Below are positions 54,310 through 64,000 of a stretch of 64,000 nucleotides of DNA, in pieces (positions within the stretch are counted from its first letter, which is position 1; each line of letters starts with the position of its first letter). A program made the position numbers and the translations under genes. The DNA comes from Pediococcus acidilactici (GTDB taxonomy: Bacteria > Bacillota > Bacilli > Lactobacillales > Lactobacillaceae): contig CP103908.1 of NCBI GenBank assembly GCA_024970065.1, forward strand, positions 1,054,001 to 1,118,000, read 5' to 3'. The notes below the pieces were generated by a model. It saw only the letters and a list, made by a program, of their open reading frames with translations, was not told the DNA's origin and made no database searches.

Positions 54310-54780
54310 TTAAAATACCGTTAAATCAGAATACATTGGAGTTAGCTCGTCAAAATTGTAAGTTGCTAACTTTTCAATATCTTCTCCATGGAAGAATGCT
54401 GCGTGACTGCGAGCCAACATGAGGTTAATCTTGTCGGTATCGTCAAATTGAACTAGGATAACTGGTTTTCCATTTTCAAAGGCGGCGCCAATTTCAAATA
54501 CCGTTCCAGGATCTGAAATTACTTCTTCACCTTGTTTAGCATAATCAAGAATTGCGACCACTACGTCCGATTTGCGAACTTGACGAACGTCTGCTTCAAA
54601 CACGCCAACTTGCCACTTAAACGAACCAAATTTCTCCGTCTCGTACTGGTGGTCCATTGGAACGTAGATGTTGTCGCCGTCAATTGTCGAATTTTTCTTT
54701 AAAAGTTCTTCAACCTTCCGTACCCGTTCAATTTGTAAATCACTGAAGAAAGGTGCTGCTAAATATACTGAATTTGCCAT
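54310..54780 (-). CDS. Nucleoside 2-deoxyribosyltransferase
   Basis: This roughly 156-residue enzyme swaps bases between deoxynucleosides, a salvage route found in lactobacilli. VYLAAPFFSDLQIERVR binds the deoxyribose/base, VPMDHQYE is the specificity loop, and DPGTVFEIGAAFENGKPVILV holds the catalytic Glu. The start is ATG 54780 (MANSVYL). It is monocistronic. Confidence 0.9.
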   Translation of the reverse strand: MANSVYLAAPFFSDLQIERVRKVEELLKKNSTIDGDNIYVPMDHQYETEKFGSFKWQVGVFEADVRQVRKSDVVVAILDYAKQGEEVISDPGTVFEIGAAFENGKPVILVQFDDTDKINLMLARSHAAFFHGEDIEKLATYNFDELTPMYSDLTVF

Positions 54781-54837
54781 TCTTCCAATCACTCCTTTAG
54801 CCTTGTGTAATAAAACTATAACATAGCTAAGGGCATT

Positions 54838-55161
54838 TTAGAGCAATGTTTTTAACTCCACATCCGAAATTTTTTCGGGAAGGTTCTTATCGAGCGCGTA
54901 AAAAAACTGGTTGGTTGCGTTCTTACCAACGACTCCGTAAACGGTCCGTTCGTTGAAACTAGTTAACAATTTGATTTGGTAATTTTTGGCGATCACGTTC
55001 TTCATTAGCGTTTGTTGTTCGTTAAAACTTGCGGCGTTGAAATCCGTAAAATCTGCTGGTTGGTCAGCCGTAAACTGATTTTTGCGCATAACTTCCACCA
55101 TTTTTTTATTAAATTTAGGCGCCCAGTCCTTAATTTTATAATTATCTTGCCAACGGTTAAT
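54838..55161 (-). CDS. Hypothetical protein, start codon uncertain (AUU or ATG)
   Basis: The C-terminal 87 residues (MVEVMRKNQFTAD ... ISDVELKTLL) are encoded without a good ATG-linked ribosome site. In frame, a GGAGGT lies eight bases before ATT 55161, giving MNRWQDNYKIKDW at the start and about 107 residues. Later starts at ATG 55101 or 55089 (GGTGGA upstream) are possible. No family is recognised. The gene overlaps the stop of the TPR protein and is probably co-transcribed with it. Confidence 0.5.
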   Translation of the reverse strand: MNRWQDNYKIKDWAPKFNKKMVEVMRKNQFTADQPADFTDFNAASFNEQQTLMKNVIAKNYQIKLLTSFNERTVYGVVGKNATNQFFYALDKNLPEKISDVELKTLL

Positions 55162-56428
55162 AGCCCTGCACCTCCAAATCTTCTAATTCATCTTGCATAT
55201 TCAAATCGGTTGGAACTAGCTTGACGTACTTACGAGCCACGTCCACCGCCTGTTCAAGTTGACCATTTTCCTTACTAAAGTGGTACCAGTCCAATAAGAA
55301 CGGAGCCGAATCCGCTAAATCCGTCGCGGCTGCGGCAAAATGCTTTTGCGCTCCCGCAAAGTCTTCGGTTTTCCACTCGGCAAGCGCCACGTTCCAATTT
55401 AACTGGGCATCCGTGATTTCATCCGTAGCGTAACTTAACGTGTCTGCATAACGTCCTTGCCGGTTATAAAAGTCAGTAATCCGAATTACGGCTGCCTGAT
55501 TATCTGGTGCCAATTCCACTGCTTTTTGCAAGTACTTCTCAACTAACTCATCATCATGCGCGTGTTCTGCCATTTCAGCGGCTAATAAATAAAGGTCGGG
55601 ATTATATTGGTCAGCTGCCAATCCTTCTTGGGCCGCAGTTAACCCTTTATCCCATTCTTCATCACGCCGGTATGCATCGATCAAGTAAGGGTAAACACTG
55701 CTATACGATGAGTCCATATCGACAACTTTTTCCAGCACCGTCTGTGCGCGTTGTACTTCGTCAAGTTGTAAGTAGGTGATCCCCTCTTGCATCAAAATGT
55801 CGGGAGTCAAATCTTCTTCATGAATCTGTTCATAATAGGCGATTGCCTTTTCAAACTTGCCAGAAGCTGCATAGGAAGCCGCTAAACGCTCGACAATGTT
55901 AATCTGACTCATCATGGGGATTCCTTGCTTAATCAGCTTAAGATAGTACGCTACGGCCTTAGGATAGTCTTGAATGGTGTAATAGAGCTCTCCTAAGGCA
56001 AGTTGGATGGCTGGCTCGTCTGGTGCAAGTTGTTCGGCCGCTAAAAGCTTTCTTTCCGAAACTTCGTATAACTCTTCCGTTTGGTAAAGATCCGCTTCCA
56101 CCATTAACGCCGAAACGTAAAATTCTGAATCTTCGGGAATTTTTTCCAAGTTTTCTAAAGCCCGGTCATTTTCCCCTTGATCTACTAAAATTTCAGCCGC
56201 CAACACTGGTAGCTCGTGATCACTAGGATACCGATCAATCAATTTTTCGTAGATGCGGAGTGCTTTGCCATCAAACCCCAAAGCATAGAGCTCTCCCGCT
56301 AAATTATAAAGGGTTTCATCATCATCTTTTCTTAATGCCCAACCGTATAGCCGATTAAATTCATCAATTTGACCCGATTCTAGGGCATCGAGTGCTCTTT
56401 GGGAATAATTTGCATCTTCGTGATTCAT
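55157..56428 (-). CDS. Tetratricopeptide-repeat protein
   Basis: The 423-residue soluble, strongly acidic protein contains about eight 34-residue TPR units (for example AAEILVDQGENDRALENLEKIP and ALGELYYTIQDYPKAVAYYLKLI). Such proteins serve as scaffolds for protein complexes, and in lactobacilli this one sits beside hup and der. The start at ATG 56428 (MNHEDANYSQRAL) lacks a strong ribosome site, and a hup terminator lies just before it. Confidence 0.82.
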   Translation of the reverse strand: MNHEDANYSQRALDALESGQIDEFNRLYGWALRKDDDETLYNLAGELYALGFDGKALRIYEKLIDRYPSDHELPVLAAEILVDQGENDRALENLEKIPEDSEFYVSALMVEADLYQTEELYEVSERKLLAAEQLAPDEPAIQLALGELYYTIQDYPKAVAYYLKLIKQGIPMMSQINIVERLAASYAASGKFEKAIAYYEQIHEEDLTPDILMQEGITYLQLDEVQRAQTVLEKVVDMDSSYSSVYPYLIDAYRRDEEWDKGLTAAQEGLAADQYNPDLYLLAAEMAEHAHDDELVEKYLQKAVELAPDNQAAVIRITDFYNRQGRYADTLSYATDEITDAQLNWNVALAEWKTEDFAGAQKHFAAAATDLADSAPFLLDWYHFSKENGQLEQAVDVARKYVKLVPTDLNMQDELEDLEVQGY

Positions 56429-56445
56429 AATTTTTACAGGCAAAC

Positions 56446-56474
56446 AAAAAGCCAGCATAACAGAGCTATGCTGA
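56446..56474 (-). terminator. Terminator of hup
   Basis: CAGCATA and TATGCTG pair around a six-base loop, followed on the minus strand by TTTTTG. It lies just after the hup stop. Confidence 0.75.
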
Positions 56475-56493
56475 CCCAAGTTCAGAAATCCGC

Positions 56494-56769
56494 TTATTTA
56501 ACAGCGTCCTTCAAAGCCTTACCAGGCTTGAATGCTGGAACTTTGCTTGCTGCGATTTCAATTTCTTTACCAGTTTGTGGGTTGCGACCCTTACGAGCTG
56601 CACGATTACGTACTTCGAAAGTACCGAAACCGATCAATTGAACTTTGTCGCCCTTCTTCAAGTCATCTTGAATTGAGCCAAATACAGCTTCAACAGCCGC
56701 TGTTGCATCCTTCTTGGTTAAACCAGTTTTCTTAGCAACATTTTCAACTAATTCTGCTTTGTTTGCCAT
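56494..56769 (-). CDS. hup: DNA-binding protein HU
   Basis: HU (91 residues) is the histone-like dimer that bends and compacts [33 protein letters not shown] is the helical base and [30 protein letters not shown] is the beta-arm with the Arg/Pro tip that intercalates in the minor groove. It is monocistronic with its own terminator. Confidence 0.97.
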   Translation of the reverse strand: MANKAELVENVAKKTGLTKKDATAAVEAVFGSIQDDLKKGDKVQLIGFGTFEVRNRAARKGRNPQTGKEIEIAASKVPAFKPGKALKDAVK

Positions 56770-56953
56770 GTATATTTCACCTCCTGAATTTTGTTTATCA
56801 AAACAAGGTGTTTTGTCATTTTTGAAAAATCAAAAACGGTGAAACAATAATCTGTTATTATTTCAACTTGAAATATATCACACAGAGACCGCTGTGACAA
56901 GCTTTTTTGCGCTTTTTGCATTAAAAACGGCATCTATAATACTTATTTAAGAA

Positions 56954-58261
56954 TTACTTTCGACGACGCTCGATTAAATGCACAGGTGTTCCCTCAAAGT
57001 CGAATGCCTCGCGGATTTTGTTTTCCAAAAAGCGTTCGTATGAAAAGTGCATTAAGTCTGGATCGTTAACAAAAATCACGAAAGTTGGCGGTTGCACGCT
57101 AACTTGCGTTCCATAGTAAACCCGTAGTCGTTTGCCATTTTCACTAGGCGTAGGGTTCACCGCGATTGCGTCCATAAGGACATCGTTTAGGCTAGAAGAT
57201 TGGACGCGTCGCCGGTGGTTTTCGTCGACCCGTTTAATTAACGCAGGAAGTTGCGATAAACGTTGTTTTGTAACGGCAGAAACAAAGATTATCGGTGCGT
57301 AACTAAGGTAGGCAAACTCTTGTCGAATTGACTGTTCAAAGTTAGAAAGGCTATGGTTATCCTTTTTAAGCTTGTCCCATTTGTTTACCACAATTACGAT
57401 TGCCCGCCCGGCTTCGTGGGCATAGCCAGCAATTCGCTTATCCTGTTCGCGAATACCTTCTTCGGCGTTCAGCACCACTAAAACTACGTTACTGTTATCA
57501 ATGGCCTTCATCGCACGCATTACGCTATAACGTTCGGTATTTTCGTAAATTTTACCTTTTTTCCGCATCCCGGCAGTGTCGACCATCACAAATTCATCAC
57601 CATTACTGGTAAAACGCGTATCGATTGCATCCCGGGTCGTACCCGCGATGTCAGAAACAATCACCCGTTGTTCGCCCAAGATGGCATTTACTAGCGAAGA
57701 TTTTCCCACGTTTGGCCGTCCGATCAAGCTAAAGCGGATCGCTTCATCGTCTTCTTGCTCTTCTTTATCTGGAAAATTAGCAATTACTGCGTCTAGTAAG
57801 TCCCCTAAACCAAGCCCGTGACTTCCGGATAGTGGGTACGGATCGCCGAATCCTAAACTATAAAAGTCATAAATGTCTTGGCGTAATTCCGGGTTATCAA
57901 CCTTATTAACCGCTAGGATAACTGGTTTATCAGCTTTATATAAAATCTTAGCAACCGCTTCGTCCGCGTCACTAACCCCTTCACGCACGCTTACAATAAA
58001 AATAATCACGTCCGCTTCGTTAATTGCTAATTCGGCTTGATCCCGAATTTCTTCTAAAAATGGTTCCTCACCAATTTGAATTCCACCGGTATCAATTAAG
58101 TTGAATTTCCGGCCTAACCATTCACTATGGGTGTAAATCCGATCACGGGTCACACCCGGTGTATCTTCAACAATCGAGATCCGTTCCCCCGCAATGCGGT
58201 TAAAAATTGTTGATTTTCCGACGTTTGGTCGGCCAACGATTGCTACAGTTGGATTTCCCAT
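56954..58261 (-). CDS. der: GTPase Der (EngA)
   Basis: Der (about 435 residues) has two tandem GTPase domains and a KH-like C-terminus and is needed for 50S ribosome assembly. G1 motifs GRPNVGKST and [10 protein letters not shown]3 DTGG and DTAG, and G4 NKVD and NKWD are visible. It follows rpsA downstream with a terminator in between. Confidence 0.95.
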   Translation of the reverse strand: MGNPTVAIVGRPNVGKSTIFNRIAGERISIVEDTPGVTRDRIYTHSEWLGRKFNLIDTGGIQIGEEPFLEEIRDQAELAINEADVIIFIVSVREGVSDADEAVAKILYKADKPVILAVNKVDNPELRQDIYDFYSLGFGDPYPLSGSHGLGLGDLLDAVIANFPDKEEQEDDEAIRFSLIGRPNVGKSSLVNAILGEQRVIVSDIAGTTRDAIDTRFTSNGDEFVMVDTAGMRKKGKIYENTERYSVMRAMKAIDNSNVVLVVLNAEEGIREQDKRIAGYAHEAGRAIVIVVNKWDKLKKDNHSLSNFEQSIRQEFAYLSYAPIIFVSAVTKQRLSQLPALIKRVDENHRRRVQSSSLNDVLMDAIAVNPTPSENGKRLRVYYGTQVSVQPPTFVIFVNDPDLMHFSYERFLENKIREAFDFEGTPVHLIERRRK

Positions 58262-58289
58262 CAATTGGCCCCCTTTCTAAATACAACAT

Positions 58290-58334
58290 TAAAAAGGTCT
58301 TGGACAGACTATCATTCTCCGCCAAGACCTTTCT
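58290..58334 (-). terminator. Terminator of rpsA
   Basis: On the minus strand AAAGGTCTTGG and CCAAGACCTTT form the stem, followed by TTAATG. It lies between rpsA and der. Confidence 0.8.
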
Positions 58335-58400
58335 AACTGAGTTGATAGGCATAATCTAGCACTTGACATGTTAAATTATTAATCCTAACAATTTTTTGAA

Positions 58401-59612
58401 TTATTTATCTGAATCTTTAAGACTGTCACCAATGATATCACCTAGTGTGAAACCAGTTGTTTCTTCTGGCATATCCTTGCTGTAGTCAGTTGCAGGAGCT
58501 TTAGAAGCCTTCTTTTCGTTCTTTGGAGCTTCTTCTAAAGCCTTGATTGATAATGCCAAACGGCGTTCTTCTGGGTGTACTTCAAGTACCTTAACCTTAA
58601 TGTCTTGACCTTCTTCAAGAACATCTGCTGGAGTAGCGATGTGCTTGTGAGAAATTTGAGAAATGTGTACTAATCCTTCAACACCAGGGAAGACTTCAAC
58701 GAATGCACCGAAATCAGTTAACCGTTTTACTTTACCATCTAAAACAGCACCTACTGGAGCCTTTTCTGCAATATTTTCCCAAGGACCTGGTTGAGTTTGC
58801 TTGATTGAAAGTGAAATCCGTTCTCTTTCTGGATCAACACTTAAAACTTTCACTTGAACTTCTTGGCCAGGCTTGAGGACGTCAGAAGGTTTTTCAACCC
58901 GTTCGTATGAAATTTCTGAAATGTGAACAAGTCCATCAATTCCACCAAGGTCAACAAAAGCACCAAAGTTAGTCAAACGAGCTACTTTACCAGTAACAAC
59001 TTCGCCTTCCTTTAATGAGCTCAATACTTCTTGGCGTTTTTCAGCGCGTTCAGCATTGATAACTGCCTTGTGTGAAAGAATCAAACGGTTGTCTTCTGGT
59101 TTGATTTCAATAATCTTAACTTTAAGAGTTTGACCCTTGTAAGCATTTAGATCATCAACGTAGCGGTTTTCAATCATTGAAGCAGGGATAAATCCACGTA
59201 CTCCTGCATCAACTACTAAACCACCCTTAACAACTTGAGTAACTGGTACTTCAAGTTCTTCGTCGTTAGCAGCCTTTTCTTCGATTTCTTTCCAAACCTT
59301 ACGAGCTAAGAGACGCTTACGAGAAAGTAGGTAACTGCCACCTTCCTTATCGTCGCCAATCCGTGAAATAACTACAAGTTCTAGTTCGTCACCAATTTTA
59401 ACTTCGTCGTTAATATTGTCGATATGTTGCGTAGAAAGTTCACGTAAAGGTACGACACCTTCCACACCAGCACCTTGAATTCCAACGATCACTTGACGAT
59501 CGTCATCAATATCAAGCACTTCGCCAGTAACTACGTCACCAACTTTTACTTCTTCAACGCTGTTAATTGCGTTGAGTAAATCACTGTTTTGATTAACATC
59601 ATTTTCGGCCAT
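58401..59612 (-). CDS. rpsA: Ribosomal protein S1 (four S1 domains)
   Basis: This 403-residue protein has four S1 RNA-binding domains (about 20-90, 105-175, 190-260 and 275-350), as in Gram-positive S1. Segments such as [19 protein letters not shown] and [20 protein letters not shown] are typical. A Lys/Ala/Glu-rich tail follows. It binds mRNA and assists translation. It lies downstream of cmk. Confidence 0.93.
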   Translation of the reverse strand: MAENDVNQNSDLLNAINSVEEVKVGDVVTGEVLDIDDDRQVIVGIQGAGVEGVVPLRELSTQHIDNINDEVKIGDELELVVISRIGDDKEGGSYLLSRKRLLARKVWKEIEEKAANDEELEVPVTQVVKGGLVVDAGVRGFIPASMIENRYVDDLNAYKGQTLKVKIIEIKPEDNRLILSHKAVINAERAEKRQEVLSSLKEGEVVTGKVARLTNFGAFVDLGGIDGLVHISEISYERVEKPSDVLKPGQEVQVKVLSVDPERERISLSIKQTQPGPWENIAEKAPVGAVLDGKVKRLTDFGAFVEVFPGVEGLVHISQISHKHIATPADVLEEGQDIKVKVLEVHPEERRLALSIKALEEAPKNEKKASKAPATDYSKDMPEETTGFTLGDIIGDSLKDSDK

Positions 59613-59686
59613 CCGAATAATCCCCCTTTTACAGCACTTATACTTATATAATATCGAAAAAATTGCATAATTGCTAGTAATTGTTA

Positions 59687-60367
59687 TTACTTTCTGAATA
59701 CAGTTTCATGAACAATGTCTAAAATCTTTTGAACCACCTCTTCAATCGACATGGCAGTAGTGTCTACCTCGATTGCGTCGTCAGCTTTAGTAAGTGGAGA
59801 AATTTCACGGGTAGAATCTTTATGGTCCCGAATTTCAATTTCTTTTTTCAATTGTTCTAAATCTGTATTCATGCCTTTTGCAATATTTTCCTTGTAACGG
59901 CGCTCAGCCCTTTCTTGGACACTAGCCACGAGAAAAATCTTTACTTCCGCATTAGGCAATACGGCCGAGCCAATGTCCCGACCATCCATTACAATACCAC
60001 CATCTTTAGCTAAATCACGTTGCCAGTCCGTCAGTACTTTTCGCACTTGCTCTTGAGCTGCAATGGTGGAAACGGCATTAGTTACGTCCGTTCGCCGAAT
60101 CGCTTCCGTTACTTCTTGACCATCCAAAAAGACCTTCTGTACGGGATCACCGGGTTCAAAATTTAACTTAGTTTCCTTCAACATTGCCGCAATTTTTTCT
60201 TCATCATTCAAGTCAAAATGATTTTGCATTGCTTTTAGAGTAACTGCTCGATACATTGCTCCCGTATCACAATAAACATAACTTAAATCTTTTGCGACAA
60301 TTTTAGCAACCGTACTTTTTCCTGCTGATGCGGGTCCGTCGATTGCAATTTGTAATTTCTTGTCCAT
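59687..60367 (-). CDS. cmk: Cytidylate kinase
   Basis: Cmk (226 residues) phosphorylates CMP and dCMP. The P-loop is GPASAGKST, followed by [13 protein letters not shown] and the lid with [22 protein letters not shown]. The end is typical of the family. It forms a group with the LysM gene and rpsA. Confidence 0.95.
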   Translation of the reverse strand: MDKKLQIAIDGPASAGKSTVAKIVAKDLSYVYCDTGAMYRAVTLKAMQNHFDLNDEEKIAAMLKETKLNFEPGDPVQKVFLDGQEVTEAIRRTDVTNAVSTIAAQEQVRKVLTDWQRDLAKDGGIVMDGRDIGSAVLPNAEVKIFLVASVQERAERRYKENIAKGMNTDLEQLKKEIEIRDHKDSTREISPLTKADDAIEVDTTAMSIEEVVQKILDIVHETVFRK

Positions 60368-60382
60368 AAACTAACTAACGAC

Positions 60383-61069
60383 CTACCTTACTCTTAATTG
60401 TTGTCCTGGTTCAATTTCGGAGTTGCTGCTTAATCCGTTTAATTCCATTAACTTCTGAACAGAAATTCCGTTATTAACCGCGACCCGGTACATTCCTTGA
60501 CCAGCTTGTACCGTTGCGTAAGAAGCACCTTCTGCAGAGCTTACGCTACTTGAAGATTCTGTAGTCGTACTGCTTGATGAAGCTTCCGTTGAGGCTGATG
60601 ATGCCGCCGATTTAGATTTAGCTTCACTTTGCTTATCCACTGATGAAGTTGAACTCTTAGCAGATGACGCCTCTTTTTCAGCTTTCTTCGAAGATGACTT
60701 AGCCTTACTTGCCGAGTGTTTCTTACTTGATTTAGCAACTTGCGTGGTAGTGGTGTTAGCCGTCTTTTGTTGGAAATCTTGCCGTTGAGTCATGTAATAA
60801 GCTAACGACGCAATCGCCAAAATAATTACCACCCAAATCATTGAACCGACAATGGTTTTAGTACGTTTTTTCTGTTTATGAAATTCACCACGTTCCGACT
60901 TGCTTGCCGTTTCTTCGGCAGGAGCTGCTTTTTCAGCAGTCGTAGTTTGGTCAACAGCCGGTTCTTTTTGCGTATCCGCTGCTTTTTCATTTGCGGTTTG
61001 TTCCTCAGTAACTTCGTCTGACGAAGTCTTTTTGATTGCCTTTTTGTTTTTCTTGTTTTTGCTACTCAA
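60383..61069 (-). CDS. LysM peptidoglycan-binding membrane protein
   Basis: The 228-residue protein has a charged cytoplasmic N-terminus (Lys/Glu/Ala-rich), one membrane helix (about 72-92, SMIWVVIILAIASLAYYMTQ), a Ser/Ala/Lys-rich linker of about 80 residues and a C-terminal LysM domain (ATVQAGQGMYRVAVNNGISV ... EIEPGQQLRVR). It is likely to sit in the membrane with LysM touching peptidoglycan, as in its usual place between recQ and cmk. Confidence 0.9.
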   Translation of the reverse strand: MSSKNKKNKKAIKKTSSDEVTEEQTANEKAADTQKEPAVDQTTTAEKAAPAEETASKSERGEFHKQKKRTKTIVGSMIWVVIILAIASLAYYMTQRQDFQQKTANTTTTQVAKSSKKHSASKAKSSSKKAEKEASSAKSSTSSVDKQSEAKSKSAASSASTEASSSSTTTESSSSVSSAEGASYATVQAGQGMYRVAVNNGISVQKLMELNGLSSNSEIEPGQQLRVR

Positions 61070-61142
61070 TGTTCGTCCTCCTAATGCATACCAATATGAT
61101 GTATTTTACAATATTTTATTTAGAATGACTACGTAAAATGGG

Positions 61143-62567
61143 CTACTCGGTCGCAAAAATTTGTGCTAACTTTACTCGCCAGTCCGCCATTGCTAACTGG
61201 CTAGCATCACGAGGTGGTTGCAACCCTAACGCCGTAAAATCATTTATCGAACCACAGCATTGGTCGTCATGTGCCGTAAATTGTTCATCAAAGTGTTGCA
61301 ACAAAAAACGTCGGTGACATCCCGTAGTCCGAATTAATTTTAACATTTCTAAAATCTGTTGTTCCTTTTGTTGCGCTTGTTTTTTGAATAAACTTTTTAA
61401 TTGCGCTTCACTAAGCCCAAATTCTCGGTAATATTCAATTAAAGCTCGTTGTTCTTCAGTTTGTTGGTCGGCACTAATTAGCGATTGCTCTTCAACGTTA
61501 GGAAGCGAGTAACTATTTAAAACGCTCGGTATCATCTCGTCGCCCGCAGCATACAGCGTAATTGCAACGCTAGGCTGTCCATCACGCCCAGCACGTCCAA
61601 TTTCTTGGACGTAGCTTTCAATATCGCCCGGCATGTGGTAATGAATTACGTACCGGATATCTGCTTTATCGATTCCCATCCCAAAAGCACTCGTAGCGCA
61701 AATTACGTCAAGTTGGTTCTTTTGAAATTGACTTTGGACTTGCAACCGATCATAAGTAGACATTCCCGCATGGTAAGGCGCTGCCGAGCACTCAAGTTGG
61801 CGATTAATTAGCTCACTCACTTGGCTTGCAACTTTCCGACTAGAGAAATACACGATGCCCGCTCCTGGCAGCTCGTCGATTAAATTCAACAACAGTTCTT
61901 CCTTATCGCCGACGCTATCCGTTGTTAAAAAATCCAAAAAGATGTTTTTCCGGTCTACAGAAGCGACGTATTGCTCAGTTGTTTGAGCATCCAAAGCGAG
62001 GTACCGCAAAATTTCCGATCGGGTATTTTGGCTCGCAGTGGCCGTTAGTGCTAACGTTAGTGGATTCCCGAACTGCTTCCGGACTTGCCCAATTCTCAAG
62101 TAATCCGGCCGAAACGATTTCCCCCATTGCACAATGCAGTGGGCCTCGTCAACTACCATTAACGCAATCTTCAACTGGTTAATTCGCGCCTGAACTTCCG
62201 GTTTTTGCAAGCTTTCGGGTGATAAAAAAATGAATTTATAGTCCGCTAAGTGGTTTAAAACGTACCGTTGGTCAGTGTACGCCACTTGAGAAGTTAGTTC
62301 TGCAATTTGACGTTCACCACTCAACCGCAAACGTTGGATTTGGTCCTTAATCAGGGAAAGCAGCGGCGAAACTACCACCACCGTGCCGGGGCATAACAAA
62401 CCATACATTTGATAAATTAAAGTTTTTCCCGCCCCCGTCGGTAAAATCGCTAAAGTACTCTGTCCGGCCAGCAATTTATGTAAAATTTCTAGCTGACCTG
62501 GTCGAAATTCCTGAAAACCAAACTGCTCCCTTAACTTATTGTAAATCAACCGATCTGAAATCGTCAT
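61143..62567 (-). CDS. RecQ-family ATP-dependent DNA helicase (short, RecS-like)
   Basis: This 474-residue superfamily 2 helicase has Walker A LPTGAGKTL, a DEAH box (VVDEAHCIVQWG), the RecQ Arg loop (TATASQNTRSEI) and C-terminal helicase motifs (GIVYFSSRKVASQV, ATSAFGMGIDKADIRYVIHY, EIGRAGRDG). There is no HRDC domain. It probably acts in DNA repair and recombination. It overlaps the ypbB-like gene by four bases. Confidence 0.9.
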   Translation of the reverse strand: MTISDRLIYNKLREQFGFQEFRPGQLEILHKLLAGQSTLAILPTGAGKTLIYQMYGLLCPGTVVVVSPLLSLIKDQIQRLRLSGERQIAELTSQVAYTDQRYVLNHLADYKFIFLSPESLQKPEVQARINQLKIALMVVDEAHCIVQWGKSFRPDYLRIGQVRKQFGNPLTLALTATASQNTRSEILRYLALDAQTTEQYVASVDRKNIFLDFLTTDSVGDKEELLLNLIDELPGAGIVYFSSRKVASQVSELINRQLECSAAPYHAGMSTYDRLQVQSQFQKNQLDVICATSAFGMGIDKADIRYVIHYHMPGDIESYVQEIGRAGRDGQPSVAITLYAAGDEMIPSVLNSYSLPNVEEQSLISADQQTEEQRALIEYYREFGLSEAQLKSLFKKQAQQKEQQILEMLKLIRTTGCHRRFLLQHFDEQFTAHDDQCCGSINDFTALGLQPPRDASQLAMADWRVKLAQIFATE

Positions 62568-63577
62568 TGTCCTTGCCGTTCCTTAATGTATCTAATCTGA
62601 CTAAGCCGAAAATCAAAAAAAGTTAATGCTGGGTACTTTTGTAGTGCCGTTTGGAAATCAATTTCTTCCAAATTCATTTGAGCAACGGTCGGGTTTAAAA
62701 ATTGTTGATAAGGAAAGTCATCAAGTAAGATTGCCATCATCAGTAAATGTTCTTTAATGGTGTTAGGCTTTACCCGCCGTAATTCCGCAATTTTTGAGAC
62801 GTCATAGCCCTTTCGTAATAGCTGTAAAGTTTGCCACGTACTCTCAGGTAAGACGGAAGGCTGGGCCACCATCTCAATTAATTGGTCAAAAGGAGCGACC
62901 CGGTCATAGAGCACTTGAGCAAAAATCTTTCTAAAAATTAGTCGAAGTCTCAATTCCATTTGAAACGGGCTAACTTCACTAATTCGCGCAAGTTGCTCCA
63001 CCGTTAATCCTAAATCGCCGTGGTTAGGTAAATAATTTACAAACCAATCGGCTTCGTCTTGAGGAAGCACCTCACAGAGCTTAGTCAAAGCTTGCTGGTA
63101 CTCCTGAACTAATTGCAAACGAGATTGCCCACCCTGCTTCAAAGCGGCGAACCATTTTTTGATCATGAAATTAATATGCCGGTCTTCGTTCACCGGTACG
63201 TACCGCGAGTTTTGAAAACTGTATTCGGAAACTACTTGAGTAGCCATTAACCACAGGCTAATGGCCGAATCAAGTTTGATTCGCAAACTCCCCGCTGGCG
63301 GCATTGGAAGATTAGTCTGCTGTTGTGCGCCTTGATCGGTTAATTTCAGCGCATCGTCTTCCCTAGCCAAGTACCCCATTTTAACCGCTTGATCTACGCT
63401 GTTCAAAAATTCCTGGCGGTCTAATTTTTTCCAAAAACCAATATAATTTAGCAAACCGTATTCTAGCCCACCATAAAGCGATGAGACCGTTAATTTATTC
63501 TTCAACAAATTTAAAATCACTTTCGGCCGCCGACTTTGTTGACGGTCAAAAAAAATCAATCCGTCTGCTGGTTTCAT
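62564..63577 (-). CDS. YpbB-like helix-turn-helix protein
   Basis: The 337-residue protein is encoded between recQ and the pseudouridine synthase as in B. subtilis ypbB-recS. A large helical N-terminal body precedes a C-terminal helix-turn-helix region (about 260-310: GYDVSKIAELRRVKPNTIKEHLLMM). Its function is unknown but it is always found with RecQ/RecS. It overlaps both neighbours by four bases. Confidence 0.75.
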   Translation of the reverse strand: MKPADGLIFFDRQQSRRPKVILNLLKNKLTVSSLYGGLEYGLLNYIGFWKKLDRQEFLNSVDQAVKMGYLAREDDALKLTDQGAQQQTNLPMPPAGSLRIKLDSAISLWLMATQVVSEYSFQNSRYVPVNEDRHINFMIKKWFAALKQGGQSRLQLVQEYQQALTKLCEVLPQDEADWFVNYLPNHGDLGLTVEQLARISEVSPFQMELRLRLIFRKIFAQVLYDRVAPFDQLIEMVAQPSVLPESTWQTLQLLRKGYDVSKIAELRRVKPNTIKEHLLMMAILLDDFPYQQFLNPTVAQMNLEEIDFQTALQKYPALTFFDFRLSQIRYIKERQGQ

Positions 63578-64000
63578 TTATCCGTCTGCCGTTTTAACCG
63601 TTTAACTTCGCTTAATTTTAAGGCGCGCCATTTTCCTGACTGCACGTCGTCAATCGACAAAAACGAGTAGCTATTCCGGTGCAATTTTTGTACCGGATGA
63701 CCAACCGCCATGAACATCTTTTTAACTTGATGATTGCGCCCTTCGTGAATCGTTAATTGCACAATCGAAGTCTTTTTTTCTAGGTCAGTACTAATCACCT
63801 TAGCCTTGGCTTTAGCGGTTTTCCGGTGGTCAATTACGATCCCTTCTTCTAACCGTTTCAGTGCCGTTCCATTAATTAGGCCCTTGACCTTAGCGGTGTA
63901 CGTCTTTTCAAATTTAAACTTAGGATGCATCAATCGGTTAGCCAATTCTCCATCGTTGGTCATCAAGACTGCACCAGAAGTATCGTAGTCCAGCCTTCCG
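63574..64000 (-). CDS. rluB: rRNA pseudouridine synthase RluB/RsuA family, 5' end outside window
   Basis: The part in the window runs from the catalytic GRLDYDTSG (encoded at the window edge) through MTNDGELANRLMHPKFKFEKTYTAKVKG, the LTIHEGRNHQVKKMFMAVGHPV signature and LKLSEVKRLKRQ to the stop. The N-terminal S4 domain is cut off. It is coupled to the ypbB-like gene by four bases. Confidence 0.9.
   Translation of the reverse strand, partial: GRLDYDTSGAVLMTNDGELANRLMHPKFKFEKTYTAKVKGLINGTALKRLEEGIVIDHRKTAKAKAKVISTDLEKKTSIVQLTIHEGRNHQVKKMFMAVGHPVQKLHRNSYSFLSIDDVQSGKWRALKLSEVKRLKRQTDK

Noticed and set aside
1..64000. Prophage, IS element, CRISPR array, tRNA or rRNA genes
   Set aside because: I found no transposase or integrase frame, no regularly spaced repeats and no rRNA or tRNA-like sequence in the window.

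Overview
The window looks like the chromosome of a lactic acid bacterium of the family Lactobacillaceae (Bacillota). The evidence is the strong AGGAGG-type ribosome binding sites, the moderately AT-rich genes, the ClpL/HrcA(CIRCE) heat-shock gene, the flavin NADH oxidase, the WxL/DUF916 surface-protein clusters with an LPQTN sorting signal, and a core gene order (recQ-LysM-cmk-rpsA-der-hup-TPR; cca-ABC-F-thyA-folA) typical of that family. I cannot fix the genus from sequence alone. No rRNA, tRNA, CRISPR array, prophage or intact insertion sequence was seen.

Layout. 1-11.1 kb: stress and housekeeping genes, namely NADH oxidase (cut by the left edge), thiolase, a GyrI-like protein, clpL under a CIRCE element, YxeA and YdcF envelope proteins, a TetR/DUF4097/small membrane protein group and an isochorismatase-type hydrolase. 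11.4-22.8 kb: one de novo purine operon, purEKCSQLFMNHD in transcription order on the minus strand. It is led by a promoter and a pair of inverted PurR boxes. purM carries a one-base frameshift after about 34 codons. 22.8-25.6 kb: a poorly conserved stretch with a 58-residue secreted-type peptide gene behind a perfect cre site, two doubtful membrane-protein ORFs that look decayed, and an AT-rich GalT/HIT-like gene. 25.6-30.6 kb: a divergent thiamine locus, thiE on one side and thiS-thiF-thiG on the other. The plus-strand side has a TPP riboswitch with a terminator, a cre site and an inverted-repeat operator candidate. It runs directly into an M20 amidohydrolase (4-base overlap with thiG) and a DAACS transporter whose substrate-site residues are changed.

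30.7-40.5 kb: ndk, then a surface-protein island of two modules. Each module has an Mga-type regulator and a DUF916/DUF3324 membrane-anchored protein. The larger module also holds a small WxL protein, a large WxL/MucBP-like protein and a short LPQTN sortase substrate. The smaller holds a secreted protein that resembles a WxL partner but lacks the Trp motifs. 40.8-44.2 kb: a pyrimidine-dimer-glycosylase-like gene, a DUF6483-like protein, an APC permease that seems to start at AUU, and an Spx/ArsC-like protein. 44.4-54.8 kb: the ctpA-yozE-ypmS-ypmR, degV, folA-thyA-abcF-cca, yitT and deoxyribosyltransferase genes. 54.8-64 kb: TPR protein, hup, der, rpsA, cmk, LysM protein, recQ-like helicase, ypbB-like protein and an rluB-type pseudouridine synthase cut by the right edge.

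Taken together, the purine, dTMP and folate genes serve nucleotide supply. The thiamine locus may make or salvage the thiazole half of thiamine and appears tied to both cofactor level and carbon catabolite control. The csc-type island builds a multi-protein surface layer. The points most worth checking are the purM frameshift, the thiSFG-M20-DAACS operon with its altered transporter, the cre-controlled small secreted peptide, the WxL-less partner in the csc island, and the AUU start codons.
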